Below are positions 19,019 to 27,984 of a stretch of DNA of 64,000 nucleotides, piece by piece. A program made the position numbers and the translations under genes. Positions within the stretch are counted from its first letter, which is position 1. Every line of letters begins with the position of its first letter. Under the pieces are notes generated by a model. It made no database searches, was not told the origin of the DNA, and worked only from the letters and a program-made list of their open reading frames with translations. Source of the stretch: Novosphingobium sp. FSW06-99 (GTDB taxonomy: Bacteria > Pseudomonadota > Alphaproteobacteria > Sphingomonadales > Sphingomonadaceae); contig NZ_KQ954256.1 of assembly GCF_001519065.1 (NCBI RefSeq), forward strand, positions 261,432-325,431. Direction: 5' to 3'.

Positions 19019-20545
19019 ATGTCCAATCGTCGCACCTTTGCCATCATTTCGCACCCCGACGCGGGGAAAACCACGCTGACCGAAAAGCTGCTGCTGCAAG
19101 GCGGGGCGATTCACCTGGCCGGTGAGGTCAAGGCGCGGGGGCAGGCGCGGCGCGCGCGGTCCGACTGGATGAAGATCGAGCAGCAGCGCGGGATCTCGGT
19201 CACCAGTTCGGTGATGACATTCCAAAAGGACGGGATCGTCTTCAACCTGCTCGACACGCCGGGCCACGAAGACTTTTCCGAAGACACCTATCGCACGCTG
19301 ACCGCAGTCGATTCGGCGATCATGGTGATCGACGCAGCCAAGGGCATCGAGCCGCAGACGCGCAAACTGTTCGAAGTGTGCCGCATGCGTTCGGTGCCGA
19401 TCATCACCTTCGTCAACAAAGTCGATCGCGAAGGGCGCAGCGTGTTCGAAACGCTCGACGAAGTGGCCGATGCGCTGGCGCTCGATGTCGTGCCGATGTC
19501 CTGGCCGATCGGCATGGGCGGGGTGTTCGAGGGCGTGCTGGATCTGACCCAGCGCACGATTGCCCGGCCCGAAGGCGATTCGCGCGAATTTCTGGGCCGG
19601 CGCGATCCATTGGACGGCGCCACGATCCCCGACGCGGTGGCCGAGGAGATCGAACTGGCCCAAATCGGCTATCCCGAATTTGATCTGGAGGCCTATCGCC
19701 ATGGCGATCTGACGCCGGTCTATTTCGGATCCGCGCTGAAAGGCTTTGGCGTATCCGAACTGATCGACGCGATTGCCCGCTTTGCCCCGCCGCCCCGCCC
19801 GCAATCGTCGGATCAGGGCGTGATCGACCCCACGCGCGAAGATGTCACCGGGTTCGTGTTCAAAGTGCAGGCCAACATGGACCCGCAGCACCGCGACCGC
19901 ATCGCCTTCATGCGGCTGGTTTCGGGCACGTTCCGCCGGGGCATGAAGCTGATCCCGTCGGGGCTGGGCAAACCGATCGCGGTCCATTCGCCGATCCTGT
20001 TCTTTGCCCAGGACCGCGAAATTGCCGACACCGCGCAGGCCGGCGATATCATCGGCATTCCCAACCACGGCACGCTGCGGGTGGGTGACACGCTGTCGGA
20101 AAAGAACGATGTGCGCTTTACCGGGCTGCCCAATTTTGCGCCCGAAATCCTGCGCCGGGTCGCCTTGCGTGACCCGACCAAGACCAAACAGTTGCGCAAG
20201 GCGCTCGACGATCTGTCCGAAGAAGGCGTGATTCAGGTGTTCTATCCCGAAATCGGCGCGCAATGGATTGTCGGCGTGGTCGGGCAATTGCAGCTCGACG
20301 TGCTGATTTCGCGGCTGGAGGCGGAATACAAAGTCGAAGCCGTGCTCGAACCCTCGCCCTTCGACACCGCGCGCTGGATCAAGGGCAGCGATGCGGCGAT
20401 CAAGGGCTTTGTCGATTTCAACAAATCGAACCTGGCGCATGACCGCGACGGCGACCCGGTGTTCATGGCGCGTTCGGCCTGGGATGTCGGCTATCAGCAG
20501 GAACGCAACCCCGAGCTGACCTTTTCCGCGACGAAGGAACGGTAG
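19019..20545 (+). CDS. prfC: Peptide chain release factor 3
   Basis: 508 residues from MSNRRTFAIISHPDAGKTTL. GTPase motifs: G1 HPDAGKTT, G2 region in RGISVTSS, G3 DTPGHEDFSEDT and G4 NKVDRE. The fold is elongation-factor-like, with a C-terminal RF3-specific region. RF3 is the GTPase that recycles RF1/RF2 from the ribosome after termination. It stands alone, 46 bases after the small membrane gene. Confidence 0.96.
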   Translation: MSNRRTFAIISHPDAGKTTLTEKLLLQGGAIHLAGEVKARGQARRARSDWMKIEQQRGISVTSSVMTFQKDGIVFNLLDTPGHEDFSEDTYRTLTAVDSAIMVIDAAKGIEPQTRKLFEVCRMRSVPIITFVNKVDREGRSVFETLDEVADALALDVVPMSWPIGMGGVFEGVLDLTQRTIARPEGDSREFLGRRDPLDGATIPDAVAEEIELAQIGYPEFDLEAYRHGDLTPVYFGSALKGFGVSELIDAIARFAPPPRPQSSDQGVIDPTREDVTGFVFKVQANMDPQHRDRIAFMRLVSGTFRRGMKLIPSGLGKPIAVHSPILFFAQDREIADTAQAGDIIGIPNHGTLRVGDTLSEKNDVRFTGLPNFAPEILRRVALRDPTKTKQLRKALDDLSEEGVIQVFYPEIGAQWIVGVVGQLQLDVLISRLEAEYKVEAVLEPSPFDTARWIKGSDAAIKGFVDFNKSNLAHDRDGDPVFMARSAWDVGYQQERNPELTFSATKER

Positions 20546-20625
20546 GGCGGGAATTTCCCGCTGCCGACAGGCGTACGGGCAACACGGGTCTTGTCAGCGC
20601 AGGCATCGCACGGCAGTTAGGCGCC

Positions 20626-21495
20626 ATGAACCTGCTCGGCCCCACCTCGAACACCTTTATCTCGCAACGCCTGCGGCTCCACTATGTGGACTGGGGCAAT
20701 CCGGACAAACCGCCGCTGTTGCTGATCCACGGCGGGCGCGACCATTGCCGAAGCTGGGACTGGACGGCCGAGGCGCTGCGCGAGGATTGGCATATCATTG
20801 CGCTCGACCATCGCGGCCATGGCGACAGCGAATGGGCATCGGACGGCAATTACCGCGTGATGGACATGGTCTATGACGTGGCGCAACTGGTGCATCAGCT
20901 TGATCTGGCGCCAGTGACGATCGTGTCGCATTCGATGGGCGCCAATGTGTCGTTGCGCTATGCCGGGCTGTTTCCCGAAGACGTGCGCAAACTGGTGGCG
21001 ATCGAGGGTATCTTTCCCACCCCCGATTGGGAATTGCGGATGCGCGATGTGCCGTTCGGCCGGCGTATCCGCGACTATATTGCCGAAAAGCGCAAGGCCG
21101 CCGGGCGCCTGCCGCGCCGTTATCCCACTTTGCGCGATGCCTATGCCCGCATGAAGGCGGAAAACCCCTATCTGACCGAGGAACAGGCCAAGCACCTGAC
21201 CATCCACGGCATCAACCGGAACGAAGACGGCACGTTCACGTGGAAATTCGATCCCTACGTGCACATCGACCACCCCTACGATATTTCAACCGAGCGCAAG
21301 CACGAGTTGTGGGAGGCGATCACGTGCCCCACGCTGCTGCTCAACGGGGCCGACAGTTTCGCCAGCAATCCCGAAGTCGATGGCCGCATCAGCCATTTCC
21401 GCAACGCCCGCGTGGCCGAATTCGCCGATGCCGGACACTGGCTGCACCACGACCAGTTCGACCGCTTCATCGCCACGCTCAAGGATTTTCTCTAG
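20626..21495 (+). CDS. Alpha/beta hydrolase
   Basis: 289 residues. The alpha/beta-hydrolase frame is clear: oxyanion segment LLIHGGRDHCRSWD, DHRGHGDSEW, nucleophile elbow SHSMGAN (Ser near 105), an acidic residue in LLNGADSFAS and the late His in DAGHWLHHDQ. It has no signal peptide, so is probably cytoplasmic. The substrate cannot be read from sequence. No operon partner; it precedes the nitrogen-regulated glnK promoter by about 120 bases. Confidence 0.88.
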   Translation: MNLLGPTSNTFISQRLRLHYVDWGNPDKPPLLLIHGGRDHCRSWDWTAEALREDWHIIALDHRGHGDSEWASDGNYRVMDMVYDVAQLVHQLDLAPVTIVSHSMGANVSLRYAGLFPEDVRKLVAIEGIFPTPDWELRMRDVPFGRRIRDYIAEKRKAAGRLPRRYPTLRDAYARMKAENPYLTEEQAKHLTIHGINRNEDGTFTWKFDPYVHIDHPYDISTERKHELWEAITCPTLLLNGADSFASNPEVDGRISHFRNARVAEFADAGHWLHHDQFDRFIATLKDFL

Positions 21496-21616
21496 CCCCG
21501 GCATGGCGTGCCTAAAAAACAGGCATGCCATGCGGTCTGCACAAGAATCGGGCGCAGTGCGGCTGTTGCGAGACATTTTATTCCGCGCAATATATTGAAT
21601 CCGCATAAATACGGAT

Positions 21617-21633
21617 CTGGCATGCTTTATGCA
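21617..21633 (+). promoter_or_regulatory. Sigma-54 (RpoN) promoter of glnK–amtB
   Basis: CTGGCATGCTTTATGCA matches the sigma-54 consensus (YTGGCACG-N4-TTGCW) with the essential GG and GC exactly 10 bases apart. It lies 57 bases before the glnK start. NtrC-activated sigma-54 promoters of this type commonly drive glnK–amtB under nitrogen limitation. I could not find a convincing NtrC site upstream. Confidence 0.75.
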
Positions 21634-21689
21634 TTCATGTTTTGCAGCGTCTGGACCTGATCGGGGGCAGGCCAATGCAGGGGGCATGA

Positions 21690-22028
21690 ATGAAATTCAT
21701 CATCGCCATTATCAAGCCGTTCAAGCTCGATGAAGTGCGTGAAGCGCTGTCGAACCTGGGCGTTGCCGGGATGACGGTGTCGGAAGTCAAGGGATTCGGG
21801 CGGCAGAAGGGCCAGACCGAAATCTATCGTGGCGCCGAATACACCACCAATATGTTGCCAAAGGTCAAGCTGGAGATTGCCGCGTCCGATGATCTGGCGC
21901 CGCGCATCATCGAAGTGATCCAGCAGACCGCCAACACCGAAGCGATCGGCGACGGCAAGATCTTTGTCGTCGACCTGGTCTCTGCCACGCGCATCCGGAC
22001 CGGCGAGTCCGGCGAAACCGCGCTGTGA
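21690..22028 (+). CDS. glnK: Nitrogen regulatory protein PII
   Basis: 112 residues, MKFIIAIIKPFKLDEVREAL. The T-loop contains Tyr51 in RGAEYTTNMLPKVK, the residue uridylylated by GlnD (encoded at 273–3026). The C-terminal signature GDGKIFVVDL is present. It senses ATP/ADP and 2-oxoglutarate as a trimer. Being next to amtB makes it the GlnK type, which plugs the AmtB channel when ammonium is high. amtB follows after 23 bases on the same transcript. Confidence 0.96.
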   Translation: MKFIIAIIKPFKLDEVREALSNLGVAGMTVSEVKGFGRQKGQTEIYRGAEYTTNMLPKVKLEIAASDDLAPRIIEVIQQTANTEAIGDGKIFVVDLVSATRIRTGESGETAL

Positions 22029-22051
22029 AATCCGACAAGAAGGGAAACCAT

Positions 22052-23479
22052 ATGATCCGCAAGATGATCAGTGGCGTGGTGGGGTCGGGTGTTGCACTCG
22101 GTTTTGCTTCGACTGCTTTTGCCCAGGCGGCCTTGATCAAGGCGCCCACCGCTGCCCAGCAGCTCACCATGATCAACAAGGGCGACACCGCCTGGTTGCT
22201 GGTGTCTTCCGCGCTCGTGCTGATGATGAGCGTGCCTGGCCTGGCGCTGTTCTACGGCGGGCTGGTGCGCACCAAGAACATGCTCAGCGTGCTGATGCAG
22301 GTGTTCATGATCGTTTCGGTGGCCGGGATGCTGTGGGCGACGGTCGGCTATTCGATGGCGTTCACCACCGGGTTCACGCCGGGGTTGACACCCTATGTCG
22401 GCGGTTTTTCCAAGGCGCTGATGCGCGGGATCGATGCCACCACGGCAGCGACGACATTCTCGAACAACGTCTATGTGCCTGAATTGGCCTATTTCGTGTT
22501 CCAGATGACGTTTGCGATGATCACGCCCGCGCTGATCATCGGATCGTTTGCCGAACGCATCAAGTTCACGCCGCTGATCGTGTTCACCGTATTGTGGTCG
22601 ATCCTGGTCTATTACCCGATCGCGCACATGGTGTGGTATTGGGGCGGGCCCGACTTCATGAAGGACACCCCCAACGAAGCCGGTCTGCTCAACCATTGGG
22701 GCGCGCTCGACTTTGCCGGCGGCACCGTGGTGCATATCAACGCCGGGATCGCCGGGATGGTCGGCTGCCTGATGATCGGCAAGCGGGTCGGGTTCGGCCG
22801 GGAAAATACCCCGCCGCACTCGCTGACGATGACCATGATCGGCGCCTCGCTGTTGTGGGTGGGCTGGTTCGGTTTCAACGCCGGGTCCAATCTCGAAGCC
22901 AGCGGCGTGACCGCGGTGGCCTTTGTCAACACCATGCTGGCGACTTGCGCCGCGGCGGTAAGCTGGGCGGTGATCGAACAGGTCGTGCATCGCAAGCCTT
23001 CGATGCTGGGTGCCGCTTCGGGCGCCGTGGCGGGCCTGGTCGCGGTGACACCGGCTTCGGGTTATGCCCATCCGATGACCGCGATGGTGCTGGGTCTGGT
23101 CGTTTCGCCGATCTGCTTCTTCTTCGTCACCACGGTGAAGAACAAGTTCAAGTATGACGACACGCTTGACGTGTTCGGGGTGCACTGCGTTGGCGGGATC
23201 ACCGGCGCGCTGGCCACCGCGATCGTCGCCAGCCCCGCACTCGGCGGGCAGGGCGCGGCCGATTACACCAAGTTCCCTTATGTCGCGGCACCCTATTCGA
23301 TCAGCGCGCAACTGGTCACCCAGTTGGAGGCGGTGACGATCACGTTGCTGTGGTCGGGCATCGTTTCGGCGATCCTGTTTTTCGTGATCGACAAGACGCT
23401 GGGCCTGCGCCCGACCGAAGAGATCGAACGCGAAGGGCTCGACATCAACGAACACGGCGAACGCGCCTACAACTATTAA
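22052..23479 (+). CDS. amtB: Ammonium transporter
   Basis: 475 residues from MIRKMISGVVGSGVALGF, chosen over a GTG at 22025 because AAGGGA stands before it. A cleavable signal (ending ASTAFA|QA) precedes 11 membrane helices. The twin pore histidines appear in GGTVVHINAGIAG and DVFGVHCVGGITG. It conducts ammonium or ammonia across the inner membrane and is gated by GlnK. It is transcribed from the sigma-54 promoter at 21617 and ends at two duplicated terminators. Confidence 0.97.
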   Translation: MIRKMISGVVGSGVALGFASTAFAQAALIKAPTAAQQLTMINKGDTAWLLVSSALVLMMSVPGLALFYGGLVRTKNMLSVLMQVFMIVSVAGMLWATVGYSMAFTTGFTPGLTPYVGGFSKALMRGIDATTAATTFSNNVYVPELAYFVFQMTFAMITPALIIGSFAERIKFTPLIVFTVLWSILVYYPIAHMVWYWGGPDFMKDTPNEAGLLNHWGALDFAGGTVVHINAGIAGMVGCLMIGKRVGFGRENTPPHSLTMTMIGASLLWVGWFGFNAGSNLEASGVTAVAFVNTMLATCAAAVSWAVIEQVVHRKPSMLGAASGAVAGLVAVTPASGYAHPMTAMVLGLVVSPICFFFVTTVKNKFKYDDTLDVFGVHCVGGITGALATAIVASPALGGQGAADYTKFPYVAAPYSISAQLVTQLEAVTITLLWSGIVSAILFFVIDKTLGLRPTEEIEREGLDINEHGERAYNY

Positions 23480-23567
23480 GACTTTGCCAGCTTGGCGGGG
23501 TGGCCGGGGTGATCCTCTCCCCACCCTCTCTACCCCGCCAGACCATGTTCCTCCTGCGAACAACCTC

Positions 23568-23598
23568 GGCCCGGAAGACTTGTCTTCCGGGCCTTTTT
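23568..23598 (+). terminator. Intrinsic terminator 1 after amtB
   Basis: Stem GGCCCGGAAGA (23568–23578) with TCTTCCGGGCC (23583–23593), loop CTTG, followed by TTTTT. It is repeated almost identically 39 bases downstream. Confidence 0.9.
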
Positions 23599-23608
23599 CC
23601 TTGACGCC

Positions 23609-23637
23609 CCCGGAAGACTTGTCTTCCGGGCCTTTTT
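23609..23637 (+). terminator. Intrinsic terminator 2 after amtB (tandem copy)
   Basis: Stem CCCGGAAGA (23609–23617) with TCTTCCGGG (23622–23630), then CCTTTTT. About 30 bases are identical to the hairpin at 23568, pointing to a recent tandem duplication or selection for a double stop before hisC. Confidence 0.88.
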
Positions 23638-23686
23638 CTTGGTCTGCGGTTCCCTTGACCTGCGAACCCGGTTAAGGCCGCGCGCC

Positions 23687-24805
23687 ATGACCGACACTAT
23701 CTCCACCCCGTCCGCCGACCGTCCGAGCCCAAAGCCGTGGATTGCGCAAATCCATGCCTATGTGCCCGGCAAATCGACCGGCACCGACGGGCAAGTGCTG
23801 CTCAAGCTGTCGGCCAACGAAAATCCGCTCGGCACCAGCGCGGCGGCGCAGGCTGCACGTGCCCATGCGGGCGATCAGGCGCGCTATCCCGATCCTGACA
23901 GCGTGGCCTTGCGCGGTGCGCTCGGCACATTGCATGGCATCGATCCGGCGCGCATCGTGATGGGCACCGGGTCCGACGAATTGCTCAATCTGGCGGCGCA
24001 GGCCTATGCCGGGCCGGGCGATCAGGTGCTGTTCGTGCGCTATGGCTTTTCGGTCTATGACATTGCCGCGCGGCGCTGCGGGGCCCAGCCGGTGGTCGCG
24101 CCCGATCGCGATTACGGCACCGATGTCGATGCCCTGCTGGCGGCGGTAACGCCTGCCACGCGCGTGGTGTTTCTGGCCAATCCCAACAATCCCACCGGCA
24201 GCTATATCGGCCGCGCCGAAATCGCCCGGCTGCACGCGGGCCTGCGCCGCGACATTCTGCTGGTGATCGACCAGGCCTATGCCGAATATGTTGCGGCGGC
24301 CGACGATGATGGCGCGCTGGCGCTGGCGGCGACCGCTACCAACGTGCTGGTGACGCGCACTTTTTCAAAGATCTATGGCCTGGCCGGCGAACGCGTCGGC
24401 TGGGCCACCGGCGATGCCGCGCTGGTCGATATGCTCAACCGCATCCGCGGTCCGTTCAATCTGTCGCTGTCGGCACAGGCGACAGCATTGGCGGCGGTGA
24501 GCGATCAGGCATTTGTGGCCGCATCGCGCGACCACAACCGCCGCGAACGCGCGCGCTTTGTCGAACGGCTGGCTGCGCTTGGCAACCATGGCCTGCGTCC
24601 CCTGCCCAGCGAGGCCAATTTCGTGCTGATCGAATTCACCGGGGGCCTGACCGCCGAAGCGGCCTATCTGGGGCTGATGGAGCATGGCTATATCACCCGC
24701 TGGCTGCCGGGGCAGGGGCTGCCGCAATGTTTGCGCATCACCATCGGCACTGCCGAACAGATGGATGCGATTGCCGCCGCGCTGACGCAGATGGCAGGCG
24801 CATGA
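23687..24805 (+). CDS. hisC: Histidinol-phosphate / aromatic aminotransferase
   Basis: 372 residues from [18 protein letters not shown]. Fold-type I PLP enzyme: [13 protein letters not shown] near the N-terminus, [20 protein letters not shown], and the Schiff-base Lys in [14 protein letters not shown] (about residue 228). The neighbour is tyrA with a 4-base ATGA overlap and no his genes adjoin, so it may act both in histidine and in tyrosine/phenylalanine synthesis, as described for the hisH–tyrC pair of Zymomonas mobilis. Confidence 0.92.
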   Translation: MTDTISTPSADRPSPKPWIAQIHAYVPGKSTGTDGQVLLKLSANENPLGTSAAAQAARAHAGDQARYPDPDSVALRGALGTLHGIDPARIVMGTGSDELLNLAAQAYAGPGDQVLFVRYGFSVYDIAARRCGAQPVVAPDRDYGTDVDALLAAVTPATRVVFLANPNNPTGSYIGRAEIARLHAGLRRDILLVIDQAYAEYVAAADDDGALALAATATNVLVTRTFSKIYGLAGERVGWATGDAALVDMLNRIRGPFNLSLSAQATALAAVSDQAFVAASRDHNRRERARFVERLAALGNHGLRPLPSEANFVLIEFTGGLTAEAAYLGLMEHGYITRWLPGQGLPQCLRITIGTAEQMDAIAAALTQMAGA

Positions 24806-25731
24806 GCACGGATCTGCCGTTCCGCCATCTGGCGGTGATCGGGCTGGGCCTGCTGGGCGGATCGGTGGCGCGCGCGGCCAAGGCGGCGTTTCCGGCGATC
24901 CAGGTTACCGGCCATGATGCCGATCCGGCGGTGCGCGAGCGCGCGCGCGCCATCGCGCTGACCGATGGCATTGCCGACACCGCGGCCGAGGCCGTGGCGG
25001 GGGCCGATCTGGTGGTGCTGTGCGTGCCGGTCGGCGCGATGGGCGATGCCGCGCGCGCGATGGCGCCAGGGCTGGCGCCGGGCGTCTTGATCAGCGATGT
25101 CGGGTCGAGCAAGGCCGGGGTGGCCGCCGCGCTGGCCGAGGCCCTGCCTGGGCACCGCGTGATCCCCGCGCATCCTGTCGCGGGCACCGAACAGAGCGGT
25201 CCCGACGCCGGTTTCGCCACGCTGTTTCGCAATCGCTGGTGCATCCTGACCCCGCCCGTCGACGCCGATTCGGCCGATCTGGCGCGGCTGGTCGCGCTGT
25301 GGGAGGCGTTTGGCGCGCGGGTCGAGGTGATGGACGCCGAACACCACGATCTGGTGCTGGCGGTCACCAGCCACCTGCCGCACCTGATCGCCTATTGCAT
25401 TGTCGGCACGGCGTCTGATCTGGAACGCGTGACGCAAAGCGAAGTGATCAAGTATTCCGCCGGGGGTTTTCGCGATTTCACCCGCATCGCCGCGTCCGAC
25501 CCGACGATGTGGCGCGACGTGTTCCTGACCAATCGCGAGGCTGTGCTCGACATGCTGGGTCGCTTCAACCGCGATCTGACCGCGCTCGAAGGTGCAATCC
25601 GTGCGGGCGACGGCGCCGAACTGTTCGACCATTTCACCCGGACCCGTGCCATTCGCCGCTCGATTATCGAAATGGGCCAGGACGACGCCCGCCCCGACTT
25701 CGGCCGCAGCGACCATAACGGCGACACCTGA
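24802..25731 (+). CDS. tyrA: Prephenate/arogenate (cyclohexadienyl) dehydrogenase
   Basis: 309 residues from [20 protein letters not shown]. The nucleotide-binding GLGLLGGS loop is at about 14–21, and the family motif [14 protein letters not shown] follows near residues 123–136, with a further conserved His in [11 protein letters not shown]. It oxidatively decarboxylates prephenate and/or arogenate to give tyrosine. No ACT domain is present, so feedback regulation, if any, is elsewhere. It is coupled to hisC by ATGA overlap. Confidence 0.93.
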   Translation: MSTDLPFRHLAVIGLGLLGGSVARAAKAAFPAIQVTGHDADPAVRERARAIALTDGIADTAAEAVAGADLVVLCVPVGAMGDAARAMAPGLAPGVLISDVGSSKAGVAAALAEALPGHRVIPAHPVAGTEQSGPDAGFATLFRNRWCILTPPVDADSADLARLVALWEAFGARVEVMDAEHHDLVLAVTSHLPHLIAYCIVGTASDLERVTQSEVIKYSAGGFRDFTRIAASDPTMWRDVFLTNREAVLDMLGRFNRDLTALEGAIRAGDGAELFDHFTRTRAIRRSIIEMGQDDARPDFGRSDHNGDT

Positions 25732-25763
25732 AATCGTCCCCGTGCCGGGGAGGAACTCGTGGA

Positions 25764-26480
25764 TCAGTGCAGGGCGTTGATCGCGGCGGTCACTCTGGCC
25801 TCGATCTCTGCGCGTGGCAGGCCGGGCGGCAATGCCTCGCCGATGCGATACCGGATCACGCCTGCGCGCTTCCAGCGGCGATGGTACAGCGGGCCGCTGT
25901 CGACCGCGATCGGCACCACCGGCAGGTCGGCCATCTTGTAGATCCCGGCAAACCCCGCCTGCAACGGTCGCACTTCGTCGTGCGGCACGCGCGTGCCTTC
26001 GGGAAAGATCGCGATCGGGCGGTGGCGGCCGCTGGCCAGTGCATTGGCGCGTGCGGCGGCGATCATCCCGCGCAGCGCGCGCGCGCCGGCCTGGCGATCG
26101 ACCTTGACCAGCCCATAGCGCCGCCCGAGCAGGCCCCAGACGGGGATCGAAAACAGCTCTGCCTTGGCAAAGATCACCGGGCTGCGCAGCAGCATCGGCA
26201 GATCGATCGCTTCAAAAAACGATTCATGGCGCATCGCGCACAGGACCGCGCCATCGGGCACCGGGCCTTCGACCACCACGCGGATACCCAGCAGATAGCG
26301 GCAGCACCAGCGATGCCACGCGCACCACACCCGCACCATCACGCGCAGCGCCCCGGCAGGCAGCGGCAGGCTCAACAGGTTGCCGGTTACCAGCACCGCG
26401 CTCACCCCATAGAACACGGGATAGAACACCAGGCTGCGCAGCACGTCGATCGGGCGAATGGGGGGCTCAGTGGAGGTCAT
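25764..26480 (-). CDS. plsC: 1-acyl-sn-glycerol-3-phosphate acyltransferase
   Basis: 238 residues with an N-terminal hydrophobic segment (about 15–40). Motif I is HESFFE, the HX4E variant of HX4D common in alphaproteobacteria, and motif III is IAIFPEGTRVPHDEV. It would add the second acyl chain to lysophosphatidic acid at the inner membrane. It overlaps the upstream ydcF-like gene by 14 bases and is the last gene of the ftsE–ftsX–ydcF–plsC unit. Confidence 0.9.
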   Translation of the reverse strand: MTSTEPPIRPIDVLRSLVFYPVFYGVSAVLVTGNLLSLPLPAGALRVMVRVWCAWHRWCCRYLLGIRVVVEGPVPDGAVLCAMRHESFFEAIDLPMLLRSPVIFAKAELFSIPVWGLLGRRYGLVKVDRQAGARALRGMIAAARANALASGRHRPIAIFPEGTRVPHDEVRPLQAGFAGIYKMADLPVVPIAVDSGPLYHRRWKRAGVIRYRIGEALPPGLPRAEIEARVTAAINALH

Positions 26481-27063
26481 GGTCCGTACTTGGATGCCGT
26501 GTCGTTTCGGGCCAGTCGACCAGCCAGGCGAAAACCCGCGCGACGTATTTGTTGTATTCCAGGAACAGCACTTTCATCGACGGGCGCGACGGCACCGCAT
26601 CCTCGACGATGACCAGCCCCTTTGGCCCGGCCACCGCCAGATCGAACGCCGCGCGGCGCATGTGCCAGTCGGTGGTGACCAGGCGGACAGACCGGACGTG
26701 ATAGCGCGCAATCCATGCCGCCGCTTCGCGCGCGTTTGACCAGGTGTCGAACGATTCGTATTCGAGCGTCAGGCAACAGGCAAACAGCGCGGGCGACACG
26801 GTGTACTGGCTGGCGAATTGCGCCTCGCTTACTTCACTCGACACGCCAGACACCAGCATGCGCCGCGCCTGCCCCGCCCGCAGCACGTCGAGCCCACGCC
26901 CGATTCGCCCCTGCGCCCCGGTCAGCGCGATCACCCCGTCGGTATGCGTGGCATCTGCGGGGCGCGGCAGAAACAGCGCAAACCACAAGAAGCCCAGCAG
27001 CCAGACCAGCAGCACGAGCGACAGCATGCGACGAAACAGCCCGGGCGGCTTAACGGATCTCAT
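26467..27063 (-). CDS. YdcF/ElyC family (DUF218) membrane protein
   Basis: 198 residues. One N-terminal helix (LSLVLLVWLLGFLWFALFL, about 14–32) anchors a periplasmic-side DUF218 domain, recognised by DGVIALTGAQGRIGRGLDVL, LVSGVSSEVSE, YESFDTWSNAREAAAWI and VTTDWHMRRAAFDL. ElyC of E. coli affects envelope carrier-lipid metabolism; the exact reaction of the family is not known. It lies 9 bases after ftsX, which supports an envelope role. Confidence 0.85.
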   Translation of the reverse strand: MRSVKPPGLFRRMLSLVLLVWLLGFLWFALFLPRPADATHTDGVIALTGAQGRIGRGLDVLRAGQARRMLVSGVSSEVSEAQFASQYTVSPALFACCLTLEYESFDTWSNAREAAAWIARYHVRSVRLVTTDWHMRRAAFDLAVAGPKGLVIVEDAVPSRPSMKVLFLEYNKYVARVFAWLVDWPETTRHPSTDHDLH

Positions 27064-27072
27064 GCCAAGGGC

Positions 27073-27984
27073 TTACAACATGCGCCGCAGTGCGGAAAGC
27101 ACGGTCAGGCGTGCGGTCAGCACCGCAAGGGCCACCCCGCACAGCGGGATCGCCGCAATCACCACCCAGTCGAGCCAGCCCAGCGCCGCGCCAGAGGCCA
27201 TGCCCGAGCCCAGCGCGCTGAATTGCGCCGACAGCACGACAATCGCCACGACCCCGGCAATCAGCCCGATCGTGCCCCCGGCGGCGGCCTCCATCGCGGC
27301 GGTGCGTTGAAACACGCGCGCGATCTGCGCATCGGTGCCGCCCAGCATATGCACGATCTCGATCGTTTCGCGCTGATTGACCAGCGCGGCGCGCGCGGCC
27401 AGCACCACCGCGGCAATCGTCGCCACCGTCAGCAGCGCGATCAACCCGCCAGCAAGCCATTGCAGCGTGGCAATCGCGCGGAACACCGGGGTCAGCCAGG
27501 CGGCCTGCGCATCGACGCGCGCCGCCGGGGCAACCCCGGCCAGCGCGGTCTGCAGCGCGCTGACCCGGTCGGGCGTGGCGGGTGCGCGCAGCCGCACATC
27601 GATCAGCGCGGGGATCGGCAGATCATCGATGGTGTCGCCGGGCCGGGTGCCCAACCAGGGTTCGAGCAGGCTTTCCAACTGGCTCTGATCGACACGCTGC
27701 GCGTCGGCCACGTCGGGCAGCCGCCGCAGCACGGCCAGCGCGGCGTCGGCCTGGCGGTTGCGCGCGGCGGGTGCGGCGCTGACGATCTGCACGGTGATGC
27801 CGCCGTTGAGATCGGCACTGGCGTGCGCGCCGGCGTTGCGCAGGCCCAGCCCGCTGGCCGCTGCAATCACCGTCAGCGCGATGACGATGGCGATCACCCA
27901 CGGCATCGGGCTGCCCAGTCGCGGATCGGGCAACAGGCCGGGTTCGCCCTCACGCGACCGGCCGAACAAAGCGGCTGCGTTCAT
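27073..27984 (-). CDS. ftsX: Cell division protein FtsX
   Basis: 303 residues with FtsX topology: an N-terminal helix (about 28–48), a periplasmic domain to about 165, then three helices, ending in ALRRML. It is weakly conserved, as usual for FtsX, but the 4-base overlap with ftsE makes the call firm. FtsEX is an ABC-type complex that controls septal peptidoglycan hydrolases rather than moving a solute. Confidence 0.88.
   Translation of the reverse strand: MNAAALFGRSREGEPGLLPDPRLGSPMPWVIAIVIALTVIAAASGLGLRNAGAHASADLNGGITVQIVSAAPAARNRQADAALAVLRRLPDVADAQRVDQSQLESLLEPWLGTRPGDTIDDLPIPALIDVRLRAPATPDRVSALQTALAGVAPAARVDAQAAWLTPVFRAIATLQWLAGGLIALLTVATIAAVVLAARAALVNQRETIEIVHMLGGTDAQIARVFQRTAAMEAAAGGTIGLIAGVVAIVVLSAQFSALGSGMASGAALGWLDWVVIAAIPLCGVALAVLTARLTVLSALRRML

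Noticed and set aside
21540..21570. NtrC-site-like TGCAC…GTGC sequence upstream of glnK
   Set aside because: The halves are poorly matched and the spacing is wrong for TGCACC-N5-GGTGCA; not strong enough to annotate.
21824..23563. 579-codon minus-strand frame opposite glnK–amtB
   Set aside because: Antisense shadow with His/Arg/Gln-rich composition; both real genes opposite are certain.
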